Shown: positions 1-8,594, numbered from the stretch's first letter. The stretch is 64,000 nt of DNA from Caldilineaceae bacterium (GCA_022823185.1 JAJDXQ010000010.1:62001-126000), one strand, 5' to 3'. Program-made: numbers and translations. The notes: generated by a model from the sequence alone, not told the origin.

Positions 1-54
1 TGGCGGACGTTTTGCGCCGCGGGTCCGGCGCGTTCTTTTTTCGGTCATAGGGAT

Positions 55-825
55 ATGCTGCTTGCTCTTGATGTCGCATCTTCGATTTGTACGGTTGCTC
101 TGTTTGATCCAGTAGGCGAGACGGTGCTGGCCGAAAGGGTGTGGCGGTCGCGGCGGCGTCAGACGGAGGAGACGCTGCCGGCGGCGGCCGAGACGCTGGC
201 GCGGGCCGGCGCGGCGGTGGAGGACGTACGCATTCTGGCGGTTACGACGGGGCCGGGCAGTTTCACCGGTGTGCGGATAGGGATCAGCGTGGTCAAGGGG
301 ATTGCGCTGGGGTTGCCGCGTCGGCCCGAGCTGGTCGGCCTGCCGGTGTTGAGCGTGACCGCGGCGCGTTTGGCGGCGCCGGGCGGTGTGGCGGTGTGGC
401 CTGTGCTGCAGGCGGGGCGGGGCCGTTTCAACTGGGCGGCGGCGCCGGCGGATGATTCGCTTTGGCTGCCCCAGGCGGCGGACCACTGCGTGGGTCAGGC
501 CGATGCACTGGTCGCGGCGTTGCGGGAGGAGGCGCGCCCTGTGTGGCTGGTGGGCGAGTTGAGCGACGGCCTGCGACAGGCTGCGCAGGAGCTGGCGCAT
601 GTCCGCTGCATCGATCCGGCGGCCGAATTCGATCTGCCGGAACGAGGCACGGGGACGCGGCCTCTTTCAAGCGCGGGAGAGGGTTTTCCGCCGGGCCGGG
701 GGCAGGCGGGGCTGCGCCAGACCCGGGGCGAGGGGCTGGCCCGCCTGGCGGCTCGCCATTTGCGCGCGGGCTCCCCGGCGCACACCGCGCGGTTGCAGCC
801 GCTCTATCTGCGCCCGCCGCAATAG
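55..825 (+). CDS. tsaB: tRNA threonylcarbamoyladenosine biosynthesis protein TsaB
   Basis: The 256-residue protein is a TsaB-type ASKHA pseudo-kinase. TsaB pairs with TsaD and TsaE to transfer threonylcarbamoyl to A37 of ANN-decoding tRNAs in the cytoplasm. The N-terminal strand LALDVASSICTVALFD is the family's first nucleotide-fold motif. The signature TTGPGSFTGVRIG near residues 65-78 is close to diagnostic. The length is slightly above the usual 220-240 residues because of a Gly/Arg-rich stretch around residues 195-225. The ATG at 55 has only a weak purine tract (ATAGGGAT) before it. A rimI-like gene follows 79 bp downstream, the common tsaB-rimI arrangement. The identification is firm. 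Confidence 0.93.
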   Translation: MLLALDVASSICTVALFDPVGETVLAERVWRSRRRQTEETLPAAAETLARAGAAVEDVRILAVTTGPGSFTGVRIGISVVKGIALGLPRRPELVGLPVLSVTAARLAAPGGVAVWPVLQAGRGRFNWAAAPADDSLWLPQAADHCVGQADALVAALREEARPVWLVGELSDGLRQAAQELAHVRCIDPAAEFDLPERGTGTRPLSSAGEGFPPGRGQAGLRQTRGEGLARLAARHLRAGSPAHTARLQPLYLRPPQ

Positions 826-904
826 ACGGCAACCGGCGCGCGGGAACCTATGCGCAGGACCGGCCGCCCAGGGAAACCTGGGCGCGATCTGTGTTTGAGG
901 GAGA

Positions 905-1558
905 ATGATGGCAAATTTTCTGAACCGCGGGCAGAGGAGGTCCAACGCGGGCGCGGGGACAGCCGGGCGGAGCTGTCCGCTGGCGATCGGGCCTCTGACA
1001 CTGGCCGACCTGGAAAGTGTGATGGCGCTGGAGGCGGTCAGTTTTCCCAGCCCGTGGACGCTCGGCACGTATCATCATGAACTGACGCGCAACAGCCGCA
1101 GCCGCTATCTGAAGGTCTGGCCGGCGCGGGCGGCAGGGGCGGGGGCGCCGGTTGGCGGCGCGGTTGCGCAGGGGGCCGCGCTGCCGTCACTCATTGCGCA
1201 GGGGGGCATCATGCTGTTCGGCGCGGAGATGCACATTGTGACGATTGCGGTGCTGCCGGCGTGGCGCGGCCGTTCGATCGGGGCGTGGCTGCTGCTGGCG
1301 CTGCTGGCGCTGGGGCGGGAGGAGGGCGCGCATACGGCTACGCTGGAGGTACGCGTGAGCAACGAGATCGCCCAGCGTCTTTATCGCGGCGCCGGGTTCG
1401 AGGCGGTGGGTTATCGCCGGCGCTACTACCCGGACAGGGAGGATGCCCGCATCCTGGCGCTGGCGGAGCTGCACAGGGACAGCGTGTGGCAGCCGTTGCG
1501 GAAACGGCTGGATGCGCTGTCGGCGCTGATGGCGCGGGGGGTGGAGGCGCCGGGGTAG
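905..1558 (+). CDS. rimI: RimI-like GNAT N-acetyltransferase
   Basis: This 217-aa GNAT-fold protein probably acetylates the N-terminal alanine of ribosomal protein S18 or other N-termini. Support comes from its place directly after tsaB and from the motif A region VTIAVLPAWRGRSIGAWLL (about residues 103-121), which binds acetyl-CoA. The following YRGAGFEAVGYRRRYY is the conserved C-terminal GNAT strand and helix seen in RimI. The N-terminus carries about 30 extra basic residues before LTLADLESVMALE, and residues 75-95 form a Gly/Ala-rich insertion. Two ATGs in a row (905 and 908) follow GGGAGA, so the exact start is off by one codon at most. The GNAT assignment is secure and the S18 substrate is inferred. 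Confidence 0.82.
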   Translation: MMANFLNRGQRRSNAGAGTAGRSCPLAIGPLTLADLESVMALEAVSFPSPWTLGTYHHELTRNSRSRYLKVWPARAAGAGAPVGGAVAQGAALPSLIAQGGIMLFGAEMHIVTIAVLPAWRGRSIGAWLLLALLALGREEGAHTATLEVRVSNEIAQRLYRGAGFEAVGYRRRYYPDREDARILALAELHRDSVWQPLRKRLDALSALMARGVEAPG

Positions 1559-1574
1559 GGGGATGGGTCTGAAC

Positions 1575-1602
1575 GGGGATTTTGGGGGATTTGGGGGATG
1601 GG
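1575..1602 (+). repeat. G-rich tract with G-quadruplex potential (copy 1)
   Basis: Four runs of three to five G are separated by loops of 5, 4 and 2 bases (ATTTT, ATTT, AT). This satisfies the classical G-quadruplex pattern on the plus strand. The same motif, including the preceding CTGAACGGGGAT, recurs in degenerate form at 10143-10180, so it is a dispersed intergenic motif and not a chance run. Its function is unknown. Confidence 0.55.
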
Positions 1603-1699
1603 CTCTGATTTGCGGGTGCTTGGCGGGGGGGATCCAACTGAATTCTTACCCCGCCTGCACGCCCCAGAGACGTGTGCTAAATACCCGCATAAACCGGAC

Positions 1700-1737
1700 T
1701 TGCGGTCTGTCGCCTTCGCCCATATGATCTTCTCATA
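1700..1737 (+). promoter_or_regulatory. Candidate sigma-70 promoter with inverted repeat over the -10 box
   Basis: TTGCGG at 1700-1705 and TATGAT at 1723-1728 are separated by 17 bp. The -10 box begins a perfect inverted repeat, TATGA-N5-TCATA (1723-1737). An operator overlapping the -10 is what an autoregulated toxin-antitoxin operon would have, and the first gene of such a pair begins at 1860. The leader would be about 125 nt. This is a motif-level prediction only. Confidence 0.4.
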
Positions 1738-1859
1738 GGGCAAGCGCCATAACAACAAAACAACGGCAATAAGCCGGAACTATTGGAAAAGAAGGGGTAA
1801 CTCTCACGAAAGGTCTTGGTCGTCTCTCGTCCGCCCCGCAAAGGAAAGAGCGAACAGCA

Positions 1860-2138
1860 ATGCCACAGACACCGGTCAGTGAAAGAAAACGGGCACAGCC
1901 CGCGACGCGAATGCAGGACCCTTCCTCCGAGTCAGATATTCGCCAGGAGGGCATCGGCACAGACATTTTCTGGGCATCGCCCGGTCTGGAAGAGTTGGCG
2001 CGGGCGCAGAACGTACAGCCATTGACTGATGCGCAGGTTCTGTTCGGCACATGGCCAGGCGACGAAGATGACGGCTTTGAAGAGGCAGTTTACGATCTTA
2101 GACATGCTGCCGGCGCGCACAGCGGCTCTCAAGAGTGA
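1860..2138 (+). CDS. Putative antitoxin paired with the PIN-domain toxin
   Basis: This small acidic protein (92 aa) ends four bases inside the following PIN-domain gene (a GTGA overlap), the classic antitoxin-toxin layout. The C-terminal half (SPGLEELARAQNVQPLT, then WPGDEDDGFEEAVYDLRH) resembles short acidic partners often found before VapC toxins. No DNA-binding fold is recognisable by eye, so it may act by binding the toxin only. The start at ATG 1860 is preceded by AAGGAAAGAG; an internal ATG at 1911 would remove the less conserved-looking basic N-terminus. The antitoxin role is inferred from context. Confidence 0.6.
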   Translation: MPQTPVSERKRAQPATRMQDPSSESDIRQEGIGTDIFWASPGLEELARAQNVQPLTDAQVLFGTWPGDEDDGFEEAVYDLRHAAGAHSGSQE

Positions 2139-2554
2139 GTATGGCAACACGCATTCTCGACACGAATGTCGTATCGTACCTGATGCGGGGCGGAGCGCTC
2201 GCGCGAGCATATCAACCGCATGTCCAGGGTCATCTGCTCGCCATCAGCTTTATCACCGTTGGAGAGCTTTACTTCGGGGCGGAGAAAGGCAACTGGGGTG
2301 AGCGCAAGCGGAACGAGCTTGAAGCAATCGTTCGCAACTTCGTTGTCGTTCCTTACGACCATGAGATTGCTCGCTGCTACGGTCGATTGGTCGCCGAGCG
2401 ACAGCGAGCCGGAAGACCGATTACGCCCAACGATGCCTGGATCGCCGCATGCACGGTGCGGCATGCTGTGTCACTGGTTACCCACAACCCCAAGGATTTT
2501 CAAGGCATAACATCTCTTCAGGTTGTTTCCGAGTCTGCCTCGACAGCAAACTGA
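2135..2554 (+). CDS. vapC: VapC-family PIN-domain ribonuclease toxin
   Basis: The 139-aa protein has a complete PIN domain. [14 protein letters not shown] near the N-terminus supplies the first catalytic Asp, [12 protein letters not shown] supplies the conserved Glu, and [28 protein letters not shown] supplies the third and fourth acidic positions and the closing DF motif. VapC toxins are Mg-dependent endoribonucleases cutting tRNA or rRNA. All acidic residues are present, so the toxin looks functional. The GTG at 2135 overlaps the upstream stop; an ATG two codons later (2141) is an alternative start. It is cotranscribed with the putative antitoxin. Confidence 0.85.
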   Translation: MSMATRILDTNVVSYLMRGGALARAYQPHVQGHLLAISFITVGELYFGAEKGNWGERKRNELEAIVRNFVVVPYDHEIARCYGRLVAERQRAGRPITPNDAWIAACTVRHAVSLVTHNPKDFQGITSLQVVSESASTAN

Positions 2555-2771
2555 TATATGGCCTTGGGAACCGGGCCAGGATCATCAAGTACACCAACGA
2601 ACACACGGTCACGAGAGCCGGGAACCCGCCGTGCCGCCATCAGGCATGGCAGGGGCCGTTTACATTGCTCGCGCAGAAAGGAGATGGTGATCGCCTGGCG
2701 AGAGGCGTTCAGCCGCGGCATATTGGGCCATGTGGACAGGGGGCAGTGAGGTAGACCTTTGCTCGTCTTAC

Positions 2772-3140
2772 TCAAACTCTCTGCTGGCTCTCTTTCTGAT
2801 AGCCAGTCACTTCGTCGACCAAGGCGATTATTCCAGTCTTGGCAAACCCCGTCATGAGAACCATGGCCCGCTGAAGGATAGGCGTTTGGCGAGCTGTGGT
2901 CTTGCCTTCTTGATCCGCTCTTATAATCGCTTCGCAAATCTCCGCCACTATCGTTGCCGGATATCCAAGAGCTGGCGGCCCTCCTGTTGGCAGTGTAAAC
3001 GGAATTGGAGAGTTCAGACGTGTCGCCAAATCTTTCGAAATATACGGGCTCAGCCACTCCTGCGCCACAAAGTAAGGAATCTCGAACTCATCTTGATCGC
3101 GTTCGCTTTTCGCCTTCCAAAACATAACACTGCATCTCAA
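2772..3140 (-). pseudogene. Fragment of a P63C-domain (phage-associated) protein
   Basis: The 122-residue reading frame contains the middle of a P63C domain: [20 protein letters not shown], then [20 protein letters not shown], then [21 protein letters not shown]63C proteins are usually roughly 250-300 aa, with more sequence on both sides. Here the N-terminal part is missing and the frame stops just after the VDEVTGYQ motif. I could not find the remaining C-terminal part in another frame. It therefore looks like a truncated relic. The function of the family is poorly known; it is common in phages and mobile regions. The gap up to 2555 holds nothing recognisable. Confidence 0.6.
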
Positions 3141-3195
3141 TTCCGCCTATCACCAGAGGATGGCCTGACTTTCCGGCAATAACTTGCAGGGTTTG

Positions 3196-3604
<409 letters not shown>

Positions 3605-3626
<22 letters not shown>

Positions 3627-3900
3627 TCACCATTCCTTGCCTTGCCCAGGATCGTATCGACTCCGTCCTTTCGAACATCTCACGAAGTCCAAGTAATCTT
3701 TGGTTTGGCTGCCTTGAGATTTACATTTGAGGTTGGGCGCTATCTTCCGGGCCACTCCTACCGGAGGCTTGAAGTTTTTTGCCGGCACCCTGGAAACATA
3801 ATACAGCGAAGGCGGAACATACGTCAAACGCAGCGTTGATTCCCCAGACGAGGACAGGCGCTGGCAGGGCAGCGAAACATGTACGGCGTTGCGCTGAGGC
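3605..3900. repeat. 296-bp direct repeat, copy A
   Basis: This segment matches 5521-5816 base for base over 296 positions with no net length change and, by eye, close to 90% identity. On the minus strand it contains the first codons of brnT (MRGIEYT) and the upstream region. That region has a good promoter-like pair, TTGACG (3827-3822), an 18-bp spacer and TATTAT (3803-3798). The repeat ends 20 bases before the nuclease start at 3920. No intact gene is confidently read within it beyond the brnT 5' end. Confidence 0.8.
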
Positions 3901-3919
3901 TTGATCGGAGAGATCACCT

Positions 3920-4825
3920 TTGAAATTGATCAGAAACATTGTCGTGGTCCTGGCGCTCATACTGCTCGGCGCGGCTCTTGGGCTTGCGCTTGGGGGCCGG
4001 GAGGGGGAGCGCGGGGAAGTTGCGCAGACGTCGTCATCTGCCTCTTCCGCCGCGACGCGCACGCGGCCTGCCGCGCCTGCGGCGACAGAGATTTCAGGCG
4101 CGGAGGGGACGAATCCGCCCACGGCTACGGAGCGTTCGGGCGCAGGGGGTGAGGGCGCGGAGGATGAGGGGGCATGGGGCGTCGTTGCGCGGGTGGCGGA
4201 CGGCGATACGTTGACGGTGCGGTTCGACGATGGGAGGGAGGAGACGATCCGGCTGCTGGACGTGGACACGCCGGAGACGGTGCATCCGACCCGGCCGGAG
4301 GAGTGCTTCGGCGCGCAGGCGTCCGAATTTACGAAGACGTTGATGGGGCAGCGGGTGCGGGTCGAGGAGAAGGGGCGGGACAGGTACGACCGGCTGCTGG
4401 GCTATGTGTGGGTCGAGGAAGATGGGGGTGAGCGGTTGTGGAATGTGCGGCTGCTGGAGGAGGGGCTGGCGGTCTACAACGATTTTGGCAACCCGGGCCG
4501 GTATGCGGAGAGGACGCGGGCGGCAGCCGAGCAGGCGATGCTGGCGGGGGTCGGGCTGTGGTCTGCGTGTGAACTGGGGGAGAGGCCGACGGTCGCGCCG
4601 ACGCGGTCGGTGGGCGCGGGATGTCCGCAGGGATGCGTCAGCCAGCCCGGTCCGTCGTGCAGCATCAAGGGCAATGTGAACACGACCCGGGACACGAAGA
4701 TCTATCATGTGGAAGGAGAGTCATCCTCCTACGGGCGGGTGAATATGAAGGAGGCGGAGGGCGACCTCTGGTTCTGCACGCGGGCGGAGGCGGAGGCGAA
4801 CGGTTTTCGAGCGCCGCGGCAGTAG
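3920..4825 (+). CDS. Secreted thermonuclease-like (SNase) protein with Cys-rich C-terminal domain
   Basis: The 301-aa protein opens with a signal anchor (MKLIRNIVVVLALILLGAAL) and a Ser/Ala/Thr-rich spacer. An SNase domain follows at about residues 85-220. VARVADGDTLTVRF, IRLLDVDTPETVHP and GRDRYDRLLGYVW carry the catalytic Arg, Glu and Arg and the Ca-binding Asp residues of the family, so it should be an active DNA/RNA endonuclease outside the membrane. The last 65 residues (CSIKGNVNTTRDTKIYHVEG, later LWFCTRAEAEANGFR) form the short Cys-containing module often attached to SNase and SH3 proteins. The start is TTG with GGAGAG about 8 bp upstream. The gene lies between the two 296-bp repeats. 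Confidence 0.85.
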   Translation: MKLIRNIVVVLALILLGAALGLALGGREGERGEVAQTSSSASSAATRTRPAAPAATEISGAEGTNPPTATERSGAGGEGAEDEGAWGVVARVADGDTLTVRFDDGREETIRLLDVDTPETVHPTRPEECFGAQASEFTKTLMGQRVRVEEKGRDRYDRLLGYVWVEEDGGERLWNVRLLEEGLAVYNDFGNPGRYAERTRAAAEQAMLAGVGLWSACELGERPTVAPTRSVGAGCPQGCVSQPGPSCSIKGNVNTTRDTKIYHVEGESSSYGRVNMKEAEGDLWFCTRAEAEANGFRAPRQ

Positions 4826-4947
4826 GCGGGAGCGCACTTCATTTTGTGTAGTTGGCGTGGATGACGATCGGGCCGGGGCAGGATTCCGAGATTCACTACC
4901 CGTCGACATATACGGAGACGCAGAATGCTTGCGTGATGAGATGAAGG
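4826..4947. other. Short spacer between convergent genes
   Basis: The region lies between the nuclease (plus) and higA (minus). No hairpin with a T-run is evident, so no terminator is called. Confidence 0.4.
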
Positions 4948-5235
4948 TCAACGAGGCTTGGTCGCCAGGGACCGCGCCTGTCCACTGGAGTTTTCCCTTG
5001 CCATCTTGCGAGAATCGCATTCCATTTGGAGCCCGTGCCAGAATTCATCTGACTGCCCGAAATAGGCGCCGAAGAGAATCGACATGGCTGGTGTAATCGA
5101 ACGCCTGCCATGAACAATTTCGTTGATTGCCCGTGGGGAGACACCGATGGCGCGCGCCATTGCGCTTTGCGTAATTCCCATTGGTTTGAGGTATTCCTCC
5201 AAGAGAATCTCACCGGGTGTAATGGGTGTATTCAC
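4948..5235 (-). CDS. higA: HigA-type addiction-module antitoxin (XRE family)
   Basis: The 95-aa protein begins [20 protein letters not shown], the hallmark of HigA/VapI antidotes. An XRE helix-turn-helix follows ([20 protein letters not shown]) and then the conserved [20 protein letters not shown] and [14 protein letters not shown] segments. It should bind its own promoter and neutralise HigB. The start is GTG at 5235 with GGAAG upstream. The usual partner toxin gene directly upstream is broken: only a HigB tail is seen, more than 200 bp away. The antitoxin itself looks intact. Confidence 0.87.
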   Translation of the reverse strand: MNTPITPGEILLEEYLKPMGITQSAMARAIGVSPRAINEIVHGRRSITPAMSILFGAYFGQSDEFWHGLQMECDSRKMARENSSGQARSLATKPR

Positions 5236-5462
5236 AGGACTTCCGCCTAAGTCTCAATCTGGTTTCGGGTGCTCGGGGAGTCACAGTGTATTTGGAATTT
5301 GCTGACCCCTGAAAGCCGCAGTACCAGCACAACGCAGTTGACTTATTGGCGGCTATCTTACCAAACATTGTCCAGATATCCGAGCTACTTTGCTTAACGT
5401 GACTCATCCCAGACTTTTCTCGTTTTTTCTCGCTGGGAGCGGATGAAATTATCGCGTTTCTG

Positions 5463-5590
5463 TCAATGGTAATCCATGATGGCAACCCGCTCTGGGCCGG
5501 ATTCAGTCCATCGGAAGACGATGTATACTCTATCCCTCGCATTCACCATTTTTTGCCTTGCCCTGGATCGCATCGACACCGTCCTTTCGA
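5463..5590 (-). pseudogene. higB: HigB toxin C-terminal remnant
   Basis: In one minus-strand frame the sequence NARDRVYIVFRWTESGPERV followed by AIMDYH and a stop matches the C-terminal end of HigB/RelE-type killer proteins, which end in a (V)DYH motif. Upstream, the frame runs into the 296-bp repeat and the expected N-terminal two thirds of HigB is not readable in a single frame. The stop lies 228 bp before higA, whereas intact higBA genes nearly abut. I conclude a disrupted toxin gene, possibly through recombination at the repeat border (GTATACAT). Confidence 0.55.
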
Positions 5591-5816
5591 TCATCTCACG
5601 AAATCCAGGTAATCTTTGGTTTGGCTGCCTTGAGATTTGCATTTGAGGTTGGGCGCTATCGTCCGGGCCGCTCCTACCGGAGGCTTGACGTTTTTTGCCA
5701 GCGCCCTGGAAACATAATACAGCGAAGGCGGAACATATGTCTAACAAAGCGTTGATTCCCCGGACGAGGACAGGCGATGGCAGGGCAGGGAAAAATGTAC
5801 GGCGTTGCGCTGAGGC
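5521..5816. repeat. 296-bp direct repeat, copy B
   Basis: This is the partner of 3605-3900 in the same orientation and of the same length. It carries the same brnT-like first codons (MRGIEYT) and -10 box (TATTAT on the minus strand). The sequence then diverges exactly at GTATACAT and joins the HigB tail instead of brnT. The two copies bracket about 1.6 kb containing the nuclease and higA. Confidence 0.8.
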
Positions 5817-6164
5817 GCCGCGAGGCGGGGATATGGAGGATCGACGGGGAGGGCGCCCACAAGGGGTTGAACTGCAGTGATCAGTGGGTAGTAGTCAGTG
5901 GGTGGCGTGGCGGGGGAAGGGCGAGTAATCGGCTGAGTCCTGGGAACCGCTTCTGTTGGCTACAACAAAATTGGACTGCGCACCTGAAATCACGCGACTT
6001 TCGCCGATTTGCCGCACCTGATATGATAGATGCATATTGCCATATCTGTCCGCTATCCTTGGGGGATAGCGGCGCGTTCGCTATGTAAGGAGAGTTTAGT
6101 GCCGATGTGTATGAATTCGGATTTTGCGCAACCTTTTCGCCAAACCGGTTTGAAGAGATCGATC
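5817..6164. other. Intergenic region with dispersed repeats
   Basis: No gene is supported here. It contains a CAGTGGGTAGTAGTCAGTGG tract (5882-5901) of the same style as several other gaps. It also holds a 45-bp segment (5916-5960) that matches 10219-10263 at about 80% by eye. A GTG at 6099 with AAGGAG 6 bp upstream could be an alternative start of the following lipoprotein. Confidence 0.5.
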
Positions 6165-7148
6165 ATGCGTGCGCTGGCGCTCTTTGCGGGCGCGCTGTTT
6201 CTGGCTGGCTGCGGGTTGTTGTCCAGCCCGGAGGCGACGCCCACGCCGACGCGCCCGATGGCGGCCGTTGTCCCTACGTTTACGTCTACGCCTGAAGGCG
6301 CGATGGCCGCGACAGAGTCGGGGAGCGGCGGCACAGCGCAGCAGGCGGCGCCGGCCGCGCCGCAGCAGCAGGCGCCGGCGCCGACTGATACGCCGGCTCC
6401 CACGGATACGCCTGAGCCCACCGTGGCCCGTTTCACGGTCAAGCCGGACCTGACCGCGGCCAACGTCAACGTGCGCACGGGGCCGAGCACGGCATTCGCG
6501 ATTATCGGCACGGTCTCAAGGGGGGCGCAGTTCGAAATAAGCGGCAGGAACCAGGAGTACACCTGGTTTCAGTTCTGCTGTGTCGCGGGCCAGACGGGTT
6601 GGATCTTCTCTCAGCTGGTCAATGTGGAGAACGCGCACCTGATCACAGTCGCCCAGAACATTCCGCCAACGCCGGTACCGCCGACCGCGACGCCGGTGCC
6701 GCCTACGGCGACCCCTGTGCCAGCCCAGGTAGACCACTGCGCGGGCATCGGCGGAGACGGATGCAAGTTCTGGCTGCGAAATGTCGACCCTGCAGACAAT
6801 GGCGGACATGAATTGAAGCTTCAGATCGGCTTTGTGCATGGGGGGGAGGGTGACCAGGTTCAGATATACGGCGGCTACCATGTTGAACTGCAAAAGGACG
6901 GGGTCCAGGTACATGGGTTCGATGGCAGCACACGCGGCGGGACGAGCGTCGTAGAGGGGCCCCAGGGCAAAAAGTACCACTACAGTAAGGCTGTTTCCGC
7001 CGGCCAGTTGCCCGGAGGGAGGGTGGCTGGCAACTATACGATCTGGGTCAAAGACGGCAACGGCGAGCGGGACAGCCAGAACCATACGTTCACCCTGCAT
7101 GGAAACCAAGGCCATGTATGGCTGATTTTCGACCAAAACAGAAGATAG
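6165..7148 (+). CDS. SH3b-domain lipoprotein
   Basis: This exported lipoprotein (327 aa from ATG 6165) has a compact signal peptide, MRALALFAGALFLAGCG, with an LAGC lipobox. A Thr/Pro/Ala-rich spacer follows, then a bacterial SH3 domain at roughly residues 95-165 (ANVNVRTGPSTAFAIIGTVS, GWIFSQLV). Next come a PTATPVPP linker and a C-terminal beta-rich domain of about 140 residues that I do not recognise. SH3b domains typically bind cell-wall or surface ligands. GAAGAG lies 7 bp before this ATG. GTG 6099 has a better ribosome site but would add 22 residues before the signal peptide. The stop codon is in frame with the next gene. Confidence 0.78.
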   Translation: MRALALFAGALFLAGCGLLSSPEATPTPTRPMAAVVPTFTSTPEGAMAATESGSGGTAQQAAPAAPQQQAPAPTDTPAPTDTPEPTVARFTVKPDLTAANVNVRTGPSTAFAIIGTVSRGAQFEISGRNQEYTWFQFCCVAGQTGWIFSQLVNVENAHLITVAQNIPPTPVPPTATPVPPTATPVPAQVDHCAGIGGDGCKFWLRNVDPADNGGHELKLQIGFVHGGEGDQVQIYGGYHVELQKDGVQVHGFDGSTRGGTSVVEGPQGKKYHYSKAVSAGQLPGGRVAGNYTIWVKDGNGERDSQNHTFTLHGNQGHVWLIFDQNRR

Positions 7149-7160
7149 GGAGGCGGGGCC

Positions 7161-8567
7161 ATTACGACAGGCGTTGCGCGACAGCGGCTGCCGACCTTTA
7201 CAAAGGTAATCTACGGGCTGGGTGATTGGGGCGCAGCGTCGGCCTCCACGGCGCGCACCCTGTTCTGGTTCTACTTCACCGTCACGGTGGTGGGGGTGGA
7301 TGTGGGCTTGGCCGGGGTCGCGTTCATCATTGGCCGCTTCTGGGACGGCGTCAACGACCCGCTGATCGGCATTCTCAGCGACCGCTTTCGCAGCCGGTGG
7401 GGGCGGCGGCGGCCGTTCATGCTGCTGGGCGCGCTGCCGTTCGGCGTCGGCTTCTTCCTCATGTTCAGCCCGCCCCCGTTCGAGGGGCATGTGGCCGCGG
7501 CCCTCTACTACGCGGTCATTTTCATTCTCTATGACACCGCCTTCACAATTGTCAACGCGCCGTACGCAGCCCTTACCGCGGAACTGACAGAAGACTATGA
7601 CGAGCGGGCCAGCTTGGCCGGTTGGCGCATGGGGAACTCGATCTTCGTTGCGCTGCTGACAGCCGGGCTGTTCAAGTTGCTGGCGGAAGGCGTCTTTGCC
7701 GGCTGGTTCAGCGGGCCGGACGCGTTGCGCAGCGGATACGCGGTGGCGGGCGCGCTGTGGGGGCTGGTCATCGTCGCGTCGCCTCTGCTGGTGGTGGCCT
7801 TTATACGCGAGCCGGAGCGGGCGCTGCCAAAGGAGGAAGGCAGGCTTGACCTCATTCGCATCACCAAGGAGGTATTCGCCAACCGTCCATTCCGCATTGC
7901 GGCCGCGATTTATGTGCTGGCGTTCAGCGCGGTGGACATCATCACCTCCGTGTTCGTCTGGTTCCTGATCTACTACATGCAGCTGGAGCCGCCGTTCGAC
8001 AGTTATGTCCTGGCGGCAGTGCTGGGCGTGGCATTTCTCTCGATGCCGTTGACGGTGCGGTTGATGCAGCGGTACGGCAAGAGCCGCACATACATACGCA
8101 TGATGATCTTCTGGGCGGCGGTGATGGCGGTCATCAGTCTGCTGCCGCCGGGGAACGCGACACTGGTTCTGATCCTGGCGGCGTTTGCCGGAATCGGATA
8201 CGGCGCGGCCAACGCCACCCCCTGGGCGATCGTGGCCGACATCATCGAAGAGGACGAGTGGCACAGCGGCGAGCGCCGCGAAGGGGTCTACTCCGCCTAT
8301 CTTGTTACATTCCGCAAGATCGCGACCGCCTTTGCGGTCGGTTTCATCGTGCCGCAGACGCTGGCCGCGACCGGCTTCATCGAGGGCGCGGCGGAGAGCC
8401 AGCCTGCGGCGGCCGTGCTGGCATTGCGTTTTTTCATGGGCGCGGCGCCGGCGGTTCTGCTGGTCCTGTCGATGTTCGCGGCGGCCCGCTACCCGCTGGA
8501 CCGGGCGGCGCATGACGAGTTGCGACGCAAACTGGCTCTGCGGCGGGCGGGGGACGGCAGCGGTTAG
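7161..8567 (+). CDS. GPH-family (MelB-like) sugar:cation symporter, probable ATT start
   Basis: This 12-TM transporter of the glycoside-pentoside-hexuronide family imports sugars or glycosides with Na+ or H+. Family hallmarks are KVIYGLGDWGAASASTARTL, then FIIGRFWDGVNDPLIGILSD and RFRSRWGRRRPFMLLGALP (loop 2-3). The first conventional start is GTG 7287, but that would cut off the first membrane helix. Homology runs back to about 7180. Between the in-frame TAG at 7146 and GTG 7287 there is no ATG, GTG or TTG. ATT at 7161 stands 7 bp after GGAGG, so AUU initiation is the most economical reading (468 aa, normal length). The family call is strong and the start codon is an inference. Confidence 0.82.
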   Translation: MTTGVARQRLPTFTKVIYGLGDWGAASASTARTLFWFYFTVTVVGVDVGLAGVAFIIGRFWDGVNDPLIGILSDRFRSRWGRRRPFMLLGALPFGVGFFLMFSPPPFEGHVAAALYYAVIFILYDTAFTIVNAPYAALTAELTEDYDERASLAGWRMGNSIFVALLTAGLFKLLAEGVFAGWFSGPDALRSGYAVAGALWGLVIVASPLLVVAFIREPERALPKEEGRLDLIRITKEVFANRPFRIAAAIYVLAFSAVDIITSVFVWFLIYYMQLEPPFDSYVLAAVLGVAFLSMPLTVRLMQRYGKSRTYIRMMIFWAAVMAVISLLPPGNATLVLILAAFAGIGYGAANATPWAIVADIIEEDEWHSGERREGVYSAYLVTFRKIATAFAVGFIVPQTLAATGFIEGAAESQPAAAVLALRFFMGAAPAVLLVLSMFAAARYPLDRAAHDELRRKLALRRAGDGSG

Positions 8568-8594
8568 GTGGTCTGGGCAACTTGACGGGCGGGT

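Larger units (their letters stand above)
1559..1859. other. Intergenic region with G-rich repeat and candidate promoter
   Basis: No gene is seen in these 301 bases. They hold the G-rich tract at 1575-1602 and a candidate promoter/operator at 1700-1737, entered separately. After about 1660 the composition becomes noticeably less GC-rich than the preceding housekeeping genes, which marks entry into the toxin-antitoxin patch. Confidence 0.6.

Noticed and set aside
1..54. Possible 3' end of an upstream gene (frame ending in TAG at 48-50)
   Set aside because: Only 16 codons are visible and they match nothing recognisable; tsaE would be expected here but cannot be supported.
2518..3057. 179-codon minus-strand frame overlapping the P63C fragment
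   Set aside because: It has no recognisable motif and covers the P63C-matching region in the wrong frame, so it is treated as a shadow.
6516..8513. 665-codon open frame on the minus strand opposite the lipoprotein and symporter genes
   Set aside because: Composition is Arg/His/Gln-rich as expected for an antisense frame of GC-rich genes, and the plus-strand proteins have clear families.
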